A stretch of DNA of 64,000 nt from the NCBI GenBank assembly GCA_049325055.1, contig JBMOPB010000031.1, positions 11,185-75,184 of the forward strand. The letters run 5' to 3'. The DNA is from BRHc4a sp049325055 (GTDB lineage Bacteria; Bacillota; Desulfotomaculia; Desulfotomaculales; Desulfocucumaceae). Below are positions 42,190 to 50,855 of this stretch, piece after piece (positions within the stretch are counted from its first letter, which is position 1; each line of letters opens with the position of its first letter). The notes below the pieces were generated by a model that searched no databases, had not been told where the DNA came from, and worked only from the letters and a program-made list of their open reading frames with translations. A program made the translations under genes and the position numbers.

Positions 42190-42417
42190 TTATCTCCTGA
42201 AAATAATATTCAGCACTATAGTAAGCAATATACTGAGAACGATGGAAGAAACCAGCGGAAAATAGAAGGTGAAATTTTCCTTCTGGATAAAAATGTCGCC
42301 GGGAAGCCGTCCCAGGTTGAAAAGCTTGCCGGCCGCCATCATAAGAGCCCCCAGAACCACCAGAAAGACTCCGCCCAACAGCAGAATTTTGCCCATTGAG
42401 AAAATGGGTCCCGTCAA
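42190..42417 (-). CDS. DUF2905 small membrane protein
   Basis: 75 residues with two membrane segments (ILLLGGVFLVVLGALMMAAG and FPLVSSIVLSILLTIVLNII) flanking the conserved GRLPGDIFIQKENFTFYFP signature of DUF2905. TTG start at 42417 overlaps the queH stop (TTGA). Function unknown; commonly next to queuosine/ruv genes in Firmicutes. Confidence 0.9.
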   Translation of the reverse strand: MTGPIFSMGKILLLGGVFLVVLGALMMAAGKLFNLGRLPGDIFIQKENFTFYFPLVSSIVLSILLTIVLNIIFRR

Positions 42418-42974
42418 GATCCGCCCCCCCTGTTCTTCTTCAGGTAATACCTGTCTTTTTCGCTGTATATACAGCCGCAGTATTTTTGCCGGTACATCCC
42501 CAGTTCCCTGGAGCGTTCCACCGCATTCCGGTACCCGGGACGAAAATCCCGGTAAACAAATTCTATCCCGGTTTCATCCGCCACTGAAAGGCCGATACTT
42601 ATTATTAAATCGTGCTTTTGATATGGGCTTACCAGCAGAGTGGTGGAAAAAGCGTCAAAACTTTTTGCCGCAGCCTCCCTGGCGGTGCGGCGAAGCCTTA
42701 ATGTGTAACAGAAGGCGCACCTTTCATCCTCGTGGTTTACCACTCCCCTGATAAACTCCTCCAGAAGGTAGTTGTCATCAAATATCATATTCAGACCCAC
42801 TCCGGAGGCGTACTCCGCCAACGCTGTCTTTCTGGCCTTCCACTCGGTGTAGGGGTGGATATTGGGGTTGAAAAAAAATCCTGTTATATCGCTTATGGCG
42901 GGATCATTTCTCAATGACTCCAGCGGGTATATGGAGCAGGGCCCGCAGCACGTATGAAGCAGAAGTTTCATCAT
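42414..42974 (-). CDS. queH: epoxyqueuosine reductase QueH
   Basis: Reduces epoxyqueuosine to queuosine in tRNA; the cobalamin-independent alternative to QueG. 186 residues. Metal/cluster Cys motifs: LLHTCCGPC near the N-terminus, CAFCYTLRL in the middle, and YCGCIYSE near the C-terminus. FFFNPNIHPYTEWKAR is family-typical. The second of two adjacent ATG codons at 42971 may be the start. Last enzyme of the queuosine module with queA and tgt. Confidence 0.95.
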   Translation of the reverse strand: MMKLLLHTCCGPCSIYPLESLRNDPAISDITGFFFNPNIHPYTEWKARKTALAEYASGVGLNMIFDDNYLLEEFIRGVVNHEDERCAFCYTLRLRRTAREAAAKSFDAFSTTLLVSPYQKHDLIISIGLSVADETGIEFVYRDFRPGYRNAVERSRELGMYRQKYCGCIYSEKDRYYLKKNRGGGS

Positions 42975-43120
42975 TCCGGGACTGTCCCGACTTCACCTTC
43001 TTCGTATATTTTAAACACAGAGATCACAGAGATTATATAGCAGTAGTCCTCGAATTTAGAACTTTAAATCTCAAAACTCGGTAAAGCCCCCGGCTTCCAT
43101 GAATGTTAGGCTGTGAAATT

Positions 43121-43148
43121 ATTCTGAATTCTGGCTTCTGGATTCAGA
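43121..43148. repeat. heptamer repeat tract (ATTCTGR-type)
   Basis: ATTCTGA-ATTCTGG then CTTCTGG-ATTCAGA, in the gap between queH and ruvB; same unit as at 39539. Confidence 0.6.
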
Positions 43149-43170
43149 CCTGCAATTCCGGCTCCCCGGG

Positions 43171-44211
43171 TCATAAAGGCAGGCTGCCCTGCTCCCCGGG
43201 GCTGCCCTCGTAATCTATCCCCAGGTGACGGTAAGAGGCAGCCGTTACCACCCTGCCCCGCGGGGTCCTGGCCAGCAGGCCCTTTTGCATGAGATATGGC
43301 TCGTATACGTCTTCCACCGTGTCGGCCTCCTCACCCACCGCAGCCGCCAGTGTATCCAGCCCCACCGGCCCACCTCCGAATTTTTCTATTATAACCCGCA
43401 GTAAGCGACGGTCTATCTCGTCCAGCCCAAGAGGGTCAACCTCAAAAAACTCCAGGGCCTCAACGGCCACTTTCTTGTTGATAACGCCGTCATGCCTGAC
43501 CTGGGCATAATCCCTAACTCTCTTTAAAAGCCTGTTGGCAACCCTTGGCGTCCCCCTGGCCCTTCTTCCTATTTCACCCGCCCCGCCGGTGTCGATTTTC
43601 ACATCAAGCAGCGAGGCCGCCCTGGATATGATGGATACAAGCTCGTCCTCGCGGTAATAATCAAGCCTGCTTATCACCCCGAAGCGGTCCCTCAGGGGAG
43701 AGGTAATCATACCGGCCCTGGTGGTGGCGCCGATCATGGTGAAGCTGGGCAAATCCAGCCTGATGGACCGGGCCCCGGGCCCCTTACCAATAATTATGTC
43801 AATGGCATAGTCCTCCATGGCCGGATACAGTATTTCCTCCACCGGCCTGGAGAGGCGGTGCACTTCGTCAATAAACAGCACGTCGCCGGCATCAAGGTTT
43901 GTAAGTATCGCCGCAAGGTCTCCGGGCCTTTCGATGGCCGGCCCCGAAGTCACCCGAATGTTTACCCCCATCTCAACGGCTATTATATTGGCCAGGGTTG
44001 TTTTACCCAGCCCGGGCGGACCGTACAAAAGCACGTGGTCGAGGGACTCCCCCCTCTCCCTGGCGGCCTGAATGAATATCTGTATGGTTTCCTTTACCTT
44101 CTGCTGCCCTATATATTCCGACAGCCTGCGGGGCCTCAGGCTTCCTTCCATTTCCCTGTCTTCTGCCCGGACCTCGGGGGATATCACCCTTTTTAACGTG
44201 TTACTGTCCAT
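43171..44211 (-). CDS. ruvB: Holliday junction branch-migration helicase RuvB
   Basis: AAA+ motor that drives branch migration with RuvA. 346 residues. Walker A YGPPGLGKTTLANIIA, Walker B VLFIDEVHRL, sensor TMIGATTRAGMITSPLRDRFG, and the C-terminal winged helix (PYLMQKGLLARTPRGRVVT). Separated from ruvA by an unusual 430-bp GC-rich gap, whereas the two are normally adjacent. Confidence 0.98.
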   Translation of the reverse strand: MDSNTLKRVISPEVRAEDREMEGSLRPRRLSEYIGQQKVKETIQIFIQAARERGESLDHVLLYGPPGLGKTTLANIIAVEMGVNIRVTSGPAIERPGDLAAILTNLDAGDVLFIDEVHRLSRPVEEILYPAMEDYAIDIIIGKGPGARSIRLDLPSFTMIGATTRAGMITSPLRDRFGVISRLDYYREDELVSIISRAASLLDVKIDTGGAGEIGRRARGTPRVANRLLKRVRDYAQVRHDGVINKKVAVEALEFFEVDPLGLDEIDRRLLRVIIEKFGGGPVGLDTLAAAVGEEADTVEDVYEPYLMQKGLLARTPRGRVVTAASYRHLGIDYEGSPGEQGSLPL

Positions 44212-44641
44212 AATATAACCGCCCTTGATAAAACTAATCTGCCATTACTAATTCTGATAATCTTTCCGGTCGAAATCCAGAAGTCAGACTCCTGACCCAC
44301 TTGCCGCTGCAAAGCGGGTACCACAAGCAATGAAAATCTGTGGCCGGGGTGCGGTTTTCAGTCCGGGCTCCAAATCCTCCGGTTGAACCGGCTCTATGCT
44401 CGTCGCTTACGGCCTGCCGTACGCCCTCATACGTGCATCCATGCACTATTCGGGCTCAGGCCGCGTCCTGCGGCCTTGCCGGCATTCCGTATGCTCTTTC
44501 GCCAAAAGCCGGGTAACAACCTCCGGAACATACGCTCCTGCCTGAAAGGTCCTCCCCCCTCGTACGCTCCGGCTAAGAACTGGTTGTTATTCTGGATTCT
44601 GACCCGGAAGCTTTTCAGGATATTTTCAGGATATTCGACTC
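44212..44641. other. 430-bp non-coding gap between ruvA and ruvB, with short palindromes
   Basis: GC-rich, no credible gene. Contains several stems whose loops read ATCC or CGTCC: TGCATCCATGCA (44437-44448), GGCCGCGTCCTGCGGCC (44459-44475), plus repeated TACGCYC tetrads (e.g. GTACGCCC, ATACGCTC, GTACGCTC). Ends with a heptamer tract ATTCTGGATTCTGA (44589-44602). Confidence 0.55.
44589..44602. repeat. heptamer repeat tract (ATTCTGR-type), short
   Basis: Two units, ATTCTGG-ATTCTGA, just downstream of ruvA. Confidence 0.5.
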
Positions 44642-45259
44642 TCAAGGCCTGCCCAACCTTTGCTCGGACAAGTGCCTCAAGGCCAGTCGAACCAGTTGGG
44701 CCGTGCCTTCCCCCGCGCCGAGGTCAGCCATTGCCCTTTCCACAGCCTGGGAAGCCTGGGACATCCCGTAGCCCAGGGACAACAGGGCCTCTACGGCGTC
44801 GCCGGCGGCTTCCCCCTGTTTTGGCGGCATGGTCTCGCTCCCGTAAGTATATTCTTCGGCCTTCAGTTTATCCTTCAGCTCCAGTATAATCCTCTGGGCA
44901 ATCTTTTTTCCTATCCCGGGAGCCCTGGTGATCAGCCCGGTGTTTTCACTTTTAACAGCCAGTACCAGGTTGTGGGGGGTTATAACGGACAGAAGGCTAA
45001 GGGCTCCCCTTGGGCCCACACCGTTTACATTAAGAAGGAGACAAAAAATATCCAGGGCATCCACCGTGTCAAAACCGTAAAGGCTCATGCCGTCCTCCCG
45101 CACGGCCATATAGGTGTGCAGCAGAACGTCCTGCCCCGGAGAAGGCAGTCCCGGAATCACGGAGAGTGGTACATAGACCATGTACCCCACCCCGTTGACA
45201 TCCACAGTCACAGCGTCTCCCTTAACTGAATGCAGCTTTCCCCTGAGAAAGGCTATCAC
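44642..45259 (-). CDS. ruvA: Holliday junction-binding protein RuvA
   Basis: 205 residues. N-terminal OB fold (MIAFLRGKLHSVKGDAVTVD), two helix-hairpin-helix motifs (LLNVNGVGPRGALSLLS and ITRAPGIGKKIAQRIILELK), and domain III at the C-terminus contacting RuvB. GTG start at 45259 overlaps the ruvC stop by GTGA and lies 9 bases after GGAGG. Confidence 0.96.
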   Translation of the reverse strand: MIAFLRGKLHSVKGDAVTVDVNGVGYMVYVPLSVIPGLPSPGQDVLLHTYMAVREDGMSLYGFDTVDALDIFCLLLNVNGVGPRGALSLLSVITPHNLVLAVKSENTGLITRAPGIGKKIAQRIILELKDKLKAEEYTYGSETMPPKQGEAAGDAVEALLSLGYGMSQASQAVERAMADLGAGEGTAQLVRLALRHLSEQRLGRP

Positions 45260-45747
45260 CTTCGCAGCGCCTCCGTTCCGGACCATCTAAAGGCGTGGCA
45301 CATCGCCACTGCCAGGGCATCGGCAACGTCGTCCGGGTTGGGCTTTTTGTCAAGATTAAGCAGGGACTTGACCATAAACTGCACCTGCTCCTTGGCTGCC
45401 CTTCCGTTTCCAACCACGGCCTGTTTCACCTGCAGCGGAGTATACTCAAACACCGCTATGCCTGACTGCACCGCCGCCAGCATGGCCACCCCCCTGGCAT
45501 GTCCCACCGCCAGGGCCGTTTTAGCGTTTTTATTGAAAAAAAGCTGTTCTATGGCAAAATGATCGGGGCTGTACCCGTTTATGACACCTTTTAAGTTATG
45601 GTAGAGCACCCCCAGGCGGCCGGCCAGGTCCATTTCCGGACTTGTTCTTATACAGCCGTATTCACGTACACTGAACCTATTTCCGGAATAATCGATCACA
45701 CCGTACCCGGTTATGGCCGTTCCCGGGTCAACTCCCAAAATTATCAA
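45256..45747 (-). CDS. ruvC: Holliday junction resolvase RuvC
   Basis: 163 residues from TTG 45747, preceded by GGGGAGGTTCCC; the usual length. Catalytic acidic residues: first Asp in ILGVDPGTAITGYG, Glu in FAIEQLFF, and the C-terminal DVADALAVAMCH pair. Resolves Holliday junctions with RuvAB. First gene of the ruv cluster. Confidence 0.96.
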   Translation of the reverse strand: MIILGVDPGTAITGYGVIDYSGNRFSVREYGCIRTSPEMDLAGRLGVLYHNLKGVINGYSPDHFAIEQLFFNKNAKTALAVGHARGVAMLAAVQSGIAVFEYTPLQVKQAVVGNGRAAKEQVQFMVKSLLNLDKKPNPDDVADALAVAMCHAFRWSGTEALRR

Positions 45748-45860
45748 TTGGGAACCTCCCCATTTAGTCAGTTGAATAAAAAATTCTGGTAAGCCAGGCA
45801 AATATCCTCCCTGCCGGAATTAGAATTATTACTCACCGGCAGGGTTTAAGTCCGCCAGCG

Positions 45861-46481
45861 TTACCTTGAAAGCTCGTCCAAATTTTCCAGCGCGCTGTTG
45901 AGGGATACTTCATCAATAAACTCCAGCTCACCGCGCAGGGCTGATTTTTCTTCGGGCGGCAGCCTGTCAAATTCACCGGCCTTTTGCAGTTTTTCCCTCA
46001 TGGACTGGGGCAGCAGATTGATCTTTTTATTCTCTTCCACTCTCAGAAGCTTCTGGTCAAAACCCAGAGGCCCCTGGTAAACCGCCAGCCTGCCATTGTG
46101 AACTCCCAGGTGCCGGTAGTGGCTGTGCTGGCTGCAAAAACCTTCCATTTTTTTCCTCAGCACCACCAGTTTTTCATTATCTAAATCCACCGACCAGCCT
46201 TCACTTTCAGGGTATTTTCCACGCAGATCCCTTAGATTTTTTCCCAGTATGGAACCAGGCGCCTGTCCCTGGAAAACAAGTTCCACGTCTCCGCAGAGGT
46301 AGCTGTTTTCTTTTTTCAGCACAGCCCCCGGCGCCACCACTTTTCCCCCGACATCCCCAAAAACAGGCAGCAGCGGCCACACCGCCGGACCCGCAATGAA
46401 AACCGCCCCCAAAAACACGGCTGCGGCCACCGCTATGGTTATAATCATTCCTGTGATGAAATAGCTGATTTTCTTTAACAT
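45861..46481 (-). CDS. BofC C-terminal-domain-like protein
   Basis: 206 residues with an N-terminal membrane anchor (YFITGMIITIAVAAAVFLGAV). The C-terminal ~80 residues (YRHLGVHNGRLAVYQGP, INLLPQSMREKLQKAGEF, SALENLDELS) resemble the BofC C-terminal domain; BofC inhibits forespore SpoIVB signalling in B. subtilis. The N-terminal part is unlike B. subtilis BofC. Position next to ruvC-yebC is shared with many Firmicutes. Function by analogy only. Confidence 0.7.
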   Translation of the reverse strand: MLKKISYFITGMIITIAVAAAVFLGAVFIAGPAVWPLLPVFGDVGGKVVAPGAVLKKENSYLCGDVELVFQGQAPGSILGKNLRDLRGKYPESEGWSVDLDNEKLVVLRKKMEGFCSQHSHYRHLGVHNGRLAVYQGPLGFDQKLLRVEENKKINLLPQSMREKLQKAGEFDRLPPEEKSALRGELEFIDEVSLNSALENLDELSR

Positions 46482-46645
46482 GTCAACACCCTCGCCACTT
46501 TTTCACACCTATTATTGCCATTATTAACTACTTATAAACATGTTGGTCCGGTAGCAGCCAGGTGCGATAAAGAGCGGGTAAATAATAGCTAATATAAAAA
46601 TGCAAATATATCCTGAATTTCATAAATATTTTACCTATCAGTTAT

Positions 46646-46679
46646 AAAAAACGGGGTGAAGAATAAAATCTTACCCCGA
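46646..46679 (-). terminator. intrinsic terminator after yebC
   Basis: Stem CGGGGTAAGAT/ATTCTTCACCCCG, followed by TTTTTTAT on the minus strand. Confidence 0.88.
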
Positions 46680-46689
46680 AATTGATCCG

Positions 46690-47418
46690 CTAATCCATTT
46701 CAAAATTTGTATATAAATCATTGACATCATCCAGTTCCTCGAGGGAGTCCATCAGCTTCAGCATCATTTCGGCCTGGGCCCCCTCTATTTTAACCGTGGT
46801 CTTGGGTATCATCGAGACCTGGGCTTCCGTATATTTAACACCCTTTTCCGAAAGAGCATCCCTTACAGCCTCGAAGCTGTCAGGGTCTGTAATTATTTCA
46901 AAGGCATCATCATCTTCGGATTTGACATCCTCCGCCCCGGCGTCGAGTGCCGCCATCAGGAGGTCGTCCTCATCCACCTCCGGCCCCTTTTCCACCACAA
47001 TAACGCCCTTTTTCTCGAACATCCAGGAAACACAACCGCTCTCACCCAGGTTGCCCCCGTATTTCGAAAAAAGGTGCCTTACCTCACCGGCGGTCCTGTT
47101 GCGGTTGTCCGTCATAGCCTCCAGCATTACGGCCACCCCCCCGGGGCCGTATCCCTCGTATACAATCTCCTCGTAGTTTCCGCCGCCAAGTTCCCCGGTG
47201 CCCTTCATTATGGCCCTTTGTATGTTTTCATTGGGGATGTTGGCTTCCTTGGCCTTGGCAATGGCGTTTTTAAGCCTGAGATTGTTATCGGGATCCCCGC
47301 CCCCGGCCTTGGCTGCCATAATTATCTCTTTGCCCAGCTGGGTGAATATCCTTCCCCTTACAGCATCCACCTTGGCCTTTTTCCTCTTTATAGTTGACCA
47401 TTTGGAGTGTCCTGACAT
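46690..47418 (-). CDS. yebC: YebC/PmpR-family protein
   Basis: 242 residues. Typical start SGHSKWSTIKRKKAKVDAVRG, then KNAIAKAKEANIPNENIQRAI and the acidic C-terminal domain. YebC proteins are now linked to translation through proline-rich stretches and historically to transcription; both are from the literature on the family. ATG 47418 follows AAGGAGGT; longer frames lack a site. Single gene with its own terminator. Confidence 0.95.
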   Translation of the reverse strand: MSGHSKWSTIKRKKAKVDAVRGRIFTQLGKEIIMAAKAGGGDPDNNLRLKNAIAKAKEANIPNENIQRAIMKGTGELGGGNYEEIVYEGYGPGGVAVMLEAMTDNRNRTAGEVRHLFSKYGGNLGESGCVSWMFEKKGVIVVEKGPEVDEDDLLMAALDAGAEDVKSEDDDAFEIITDPDSFEAVRDALSEKGVKYTEAQVSMIPKTTVKIEGAQAEMMLKLMDSLEELDDVNDLYTNFEMD

Positions 47419-47480
47419 AAAAATACCTCCTTCCAACCACCGCAAATATTTTAACACAAAGAAAAAAAAGCGCAAATACT

Positions 47481-48926
47481 CTAGCTCCGCCAGAACTTGG
47501 AACTCATTATTACCAGCAGGGTATAGATCTCCAGCCTGCCGATAAGCATGCAGAACGAAAGAACCGCCTTTACCGCCGTGGGGAGGGAGAAATAATTGGT
47601 CATGGGCCCCACAAGGCCGAAGCCCGGCCCCACGTTGCCCAGGGTGGCGGCCACTGCGGAAATTGAACTGATCAGGTCAACTCCCAGGGAAGCCACAAAT
47701 AGAACTGCAGCCCCGAGAATAATAAAATACAGGAAGAAGAAAGTCTGCACGTTGTCCAAAACGTCCTGGGAAATTATATCCTTCCCGACGCGCAGTGGAA
47801 TCACCGCCTGCGGGTGAAGCAATTTGGTTATCTGGCGGGAAATGCCCTTGAACATAATCAGTATCCTGGAAACCTTTATGGCGCCCCCGGTAGATCCGGC
47901 GCACCCCCCGACAAACATCAAGATCAGAAGCACCATCTTGCTCAAAGGGGGCCACTGGTCAAAGTCTGCGGTGGCATAACCCGTGGTTGTCATTATGGAA
48001 GTAACCTGAAATAGTGACTCCCTTGCCGCCTTTTCCGCCCCGTAGTTTCCGTTGAAAACCAGGTCAAAGGCTATAAAGAATGCTGATACCGCCAAAATGC
48101 CCAAATACAGACGAGCCTCGGAGTCTCTTAAGGTGGGCCGTAAATTTCCCCTGAAGCTGTAATAGTGCAGAGCAAAGTTCATACCACAGATGATCATGAA
48201 AAACACTATGATAATTTCGATAAAGAAACTGTCATATGATGCAATACTGCTGTTTTTACTGGAAAACCCCCCGGTGGCCACGGTGCCGAAGGTGTGGATA
48301 AACGAGTCAAACCAGTCCATTCCGGCAATTTTAAGCAGTATAATCTCGGCCGCCGTGATAACCAGGTATATTTTGTACAGCTCCCTGGAAGTCTGGGCTA
48401 TCCTGGGCAGCACCTTGCTTTTCGTGGGGCCGGGAACCTCGGCCTTGAACATCTGCAGGCCTGCTATCTTGAGCGACGGTATAAGCGCCACCGTCAGCAC
48501 AATGATACCCATTCCGCCAAGCCAGTGGGTAAGGCTGCGCCAGAAGAGCATTCCGCGGGACAGTATCTCCACATCGGCTATAACCGACGCCCCGGTGGTG
48601 GTGAAGCCCGACATGGTCTCAAAATACGCGTCAACTGGGTTTGGCAGCACCCCGGCCAGAATATACGGCAAAGATCCGAACCCGGCCAGGAGGGCCCACC
48701 CGAAGGCGGCGACGGCAAACCCCTCCCGGTACCCCACGTTGCCCTGGGCGCCCGTTCCCAGAACAGCCATCAGCCCCCCGACGAAAAGGGTTATTATAAT
48801 GCTTATAAAAAAAGCCAGCCAGTCTTTTTCGCCAAAATAAAATGTCATCAAAAGAGAAGGGACCATGGCTGCCCCCTCGCAGAGCAGAATCAGTCCCAGA
48901 GCCTTTAATATCAGTTTTTTGTTCAA
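47481..48926 (-). CDS. trkH: Trk/Ktr-type potassium uptake membrane subunit
   Basis: 481 residues from TTG 48926, after GGGAGG. Four M1-P-M2 repeats with selectivity-filter segments such as TMSGFTTTGASV, TFGTVATGGFSSKN, SIMTTTGYATADFDQWP and ATLGNVGPGFG. It overlaps the reading region of trkA by a few bases, so the two form the operon trkA-trkH. Imports K+ driven by the proton or sodium gradient. Confidence 0.95.
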   Translation of the reverse strand: MNKKLILKALGLILLCEGAAMVPSLLMTFYFGEKDWLAFFISIIITLFVGGLMAVLGTGAQGNVGYREGFAVAAFGWALLAGFGSLPYILAGVLPNPVDAYFETMSGFTTTGASVIADVEILSRGMLFWRSLTHWLGGMGIIVLTVALIPSLKIAGLQMFKAEVPGPTKSKVLPRIAQTSRELYKIYLVITAAEIILLKIAGMDWFDSFIHTFGTVATGGFSSKNSSIASYDSFFIEIIIVFFMIICGMNFALHYYSFRGNLRPTLRDSEARLYLGILAVSAFFIAFDLVFNGNYGAEKAARESLFQVTSIMTTTGYATADFDQWPPLSKMVLLILMFVGGCAGSTGGAIKVSRILIMFKGISRQITKLLHPQAVIPLRVGKDIISQDVLDNVQTFFFLYFIILGAAVLFVASLGVDLISSISAVAATLGNVGPGFGLVGPMTNYFSLPTAVKAVLSFCMLIGRLEIYTLLVIMSSKFWRS

Positions 48927-48930
48927 CTGA

Positions 48931-50274
48931 TTAATCCTCCCGGCTGCAAAGAGCCTCAACAGTATGGATAGCGTGCCCCAGGGCAAAGACCACCAGGCGG
49001 TCATCGGCCTGTATTACCTGGCTGCCCTCAGGAACGATTATCCTGTCGCCCCTGGATATGGCGCCTATGATAACCCCCTTTGGCAGGCCGGAAGACGACA
49101 GGGACCTGCCCACGATTTTGCTCCCCGGCTGCACAATGACCTCCAGGGCCTCGGCCTGCTCATTAAGAAGCAGCACCAGCGACAGCAGCCTTCCTCCCCT
49201 GATAAACCTCATTATTTCACTGATGGTAATCAAGCGGGGGCTTATGGCGGCGTCCACGCCCAGCCGCTCCACCAAAGGGGCGTAACTGGGCCGGCTTACC
49301 TTGGCGATCACCCTCTTGGCGCCCAATTGCTTGGCCAGTAGGGCAATAAGCAGGTTTTCCTCGTCAAATCCGGTTACCGCCACAAAGGCGTCAGTCTCGT
49401 GTATGCCCTCCCTTCTGAGGAGGTCCACGTCTGTGCCGTCACCCTTGAGTATGAGAACGTCGGACAGCCTGTTGGCCAGCTCGTGGCATCTTTCGGCGTT
49501 CTGCTCGATTATTTTTACCCTCATGCCCCTTTTACTGAGCTTTTCAGCCAGGTAGAGGCCTATCCTGCCGCCTCCCAGAATTATCACATTGTGAACTTTC
49601 TGACGCTTTCTTTTAAACTTGAGGTATAACTTGTTGATTGACTCGTTGTTGCCCACCACGTAAATAGTGTCACCGGTTTTTATCTGGTCCCTCCCGCCGG
49701 GCACTATCATTTCCCCCTTGCGGGATATGCCCACGATAAGACAGGACTTGGGCAGATCTATGTCCTGTATCTTTTTCCCGGCAAACTCAACATTGCACTC
49801 TTCCACCGCCAGCTCGGCCAACTGCACCTTCCCGTTGGCAAAGTGTTCAGTGTGAATGGAAAGGTTCATTGTAAGGAGCCTGGATATCTCCAGTGATGCG
49901 GCGTAATCAGGGTTTATCACCAGGTCTATGCCCAGGTCCTCCTTGGATATTATCAGGTCCCTCACATAGTCCGGGTCCCTGATCCTGGCAATGGTTCTGG
50001 CCACCCCCACCCTTTTGGCGGTCATGCAGGAGATCATGTTGATCTCGTCGCTGTCGGTAACGGCAACCAGCAGGTCGCTGTCATACACCCCTATGTCTTT
50101 CAGCAGCTGGGAGCTTGAGCCGTTCCCCTTGACTGTGAGGACATCCAGTGTTTCATTGATCTTGGCCAACTGCGATTCATTCCGGTCTATCACAATAATG
50201 TCATGGCCTTCCTCGCTAAGCCTGTGGGCGATTTCAGTCCCTACCTTACCGGCTCCTATTATTGTTATCTTCAT
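48931..50274 (-). CDS. trkA: Trk system potassium uptake regulatory protein TrkA
   Basis: 447 residues with two RCK_N/RCK_C units. Nucleotide-binding Rossmann loops ITIIGAGKVGTEIA and VIILGGGRIGLYLAEKL, each followed by Asp/Glu (VIDRNE, IIEQNAE). C-terminal TrkA_C domains at ~135-215 and ~360-445. Binds NAD(H)/ATP and gates the TrkH channel. ATG 50274. Confidence 0.96.
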   Translation of the reverse strand: MKITIIGAGKVGTEIAHRLSEEGHDIIVIDRNESQLAKINETLDVLTVKGNGSSSQLLKDIGVYDSDLLVAVTDSDEINMISCMTAKRVGVARTIARIRDPDYVRDLIISKEDLGIDLVINPDYAASLEISRLLTMNLSIHTEHFANGKVQLAELAVEECNVEFAGKKIQDIDLPKSCLIVGISRKGEMIVPGGRDQIKTGDTIYVVGNNESINKLYLKFKRKRQKVHNVIILGGGRIGLYLAEKLSKRGMRVKIIEQNAERCHELANRLSDVLILKGDGTDVDLLRREGIHETDAFVAVTGFDEENLLIALLAKQLGAKRVIAKVSRPSYAPLVERLGVDAAISPRLITISEIMRFIRGGRLLSLVLLLNEQAEALEVIVQPGSKIVGRSLSSSGLPKGVIIGAISRGDRIIVPEGSQVIQADDRLVVFALGHAIHTVEALCSRED

Positions 50275-50375
50275 TTAGTGGTCTCTCCCGGCTGTTTTAA
50301 AGAAATATTATTTCTCATGTAAAATTACATCATGGAAGTAAAACGATCAAGATTTTTTTTGCGGGGATGTAGAGA

Positions 50376-50407
50376 AAAAACTCTCCCCAAAGGGGAGAGT
50401 TTTTTTA
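50376..50407. terminator. bidirectional terminator beside the repeat array
   Basis: Perfect AAAAAACTCTCCCC/GGGGAGAGTTTTTT stem with a 3-base loop and long A/T tracts on both sides. On the minus strand it would end a transcript covering the array. Confidence 0.93.
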
Positions 50408-50411
50408 GTGA

Positions 50412-50835
50412 GCCCGTAATGAACTACGCTACAGCCACTACGAATACCTGCATAGCCAACAATGACCTTTCGGCCATTATAGACCATTACGGCACCCGTA
50501 ATGACCTTTGCTCGACTATTACGGCTACCTAGGAAGCCTGCAGCAATCTCTCGACTGCTGCAAACCTCGTATATCAGAGTAGCTCCAATATATCCGGCAA
50601 CCGTAATAATCTTAGCTCGACCGATGTACATCCCTTACGACCCTGTAATAATCTTTGGGACTATTACAGAGCCTGCCGGAACATACACCGATCTTCCCGC
50701 CGGCTAATACCGAGCCATTTGACCCGATATTAACCTTTGGCCGACCATCACAGAGCCTTTTTAGACCCTGTAACAGTCTGGGCTCGGCCATTACGAACCC
50801 TACGCTATTATTATGGACCGAGCCCGGATTATTTA
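50412..50835 (-). repeat. array of imperfect ~35-bp stem-loop units (degenerate repeat, possibly a decayed repetitive gene)
   Basis: At least eight related units with the form CYGTAATAATC-TTTGG-GAC-ATTACRG; clear stems are CCGTAAT/ATTACGG (50497-50525), TGCAGCA/TGCTGCA (50539-50562), CTGTAAT/ATTACAG (50644-50672), GCCGG/CCGGC (50676-50704). Read on the minus strand, units encode variants of GSVIVGRAKVITG (e.g. GSVIVPKIITGS, YIGRAKIITVAGYI, GAVMVYNGRKVIVGYAG), with stops and frame changes between them. Confidence 0.7.
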
Positions 50836-50855
50836 TTCGGTGTTTTGAAATTTTT

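Larger units (their letters stand above)
50275..50855. other. 581-bp region with terminator and degenerate stem-loop array
   Basis: The left 100 bases are AT-rich and include the bidirectional terminator 50376-50407. The rest is the repeat array described separately. Two overlapping minus-strand frames (50347-50631, 50612-50866) traverse it but are broken relative to each other, and the left one reads through the terminator. Confidence 0.6.

Noticed and set aside
44383..44889. 168-codon plus-strand open frame across the ruvA-ruvB gap
   Set aside because: Half of it is antisense to ruvA; the rest is Arg/Pro-rich, typical of GC-rich non-coding sequence.
50347..50631. 94-codon minus-strand frame as an intact gene
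   Set aside because: Runs through a perfect bidirectional terminator and is broken relative to the overlapping frame upstream; treated as part of the repeat array.
50412..50835. Possible CRISPR array
   Set aside because: Units are not identical, there are no constant repeat and unique spacer blocks, and no cas genes are present.
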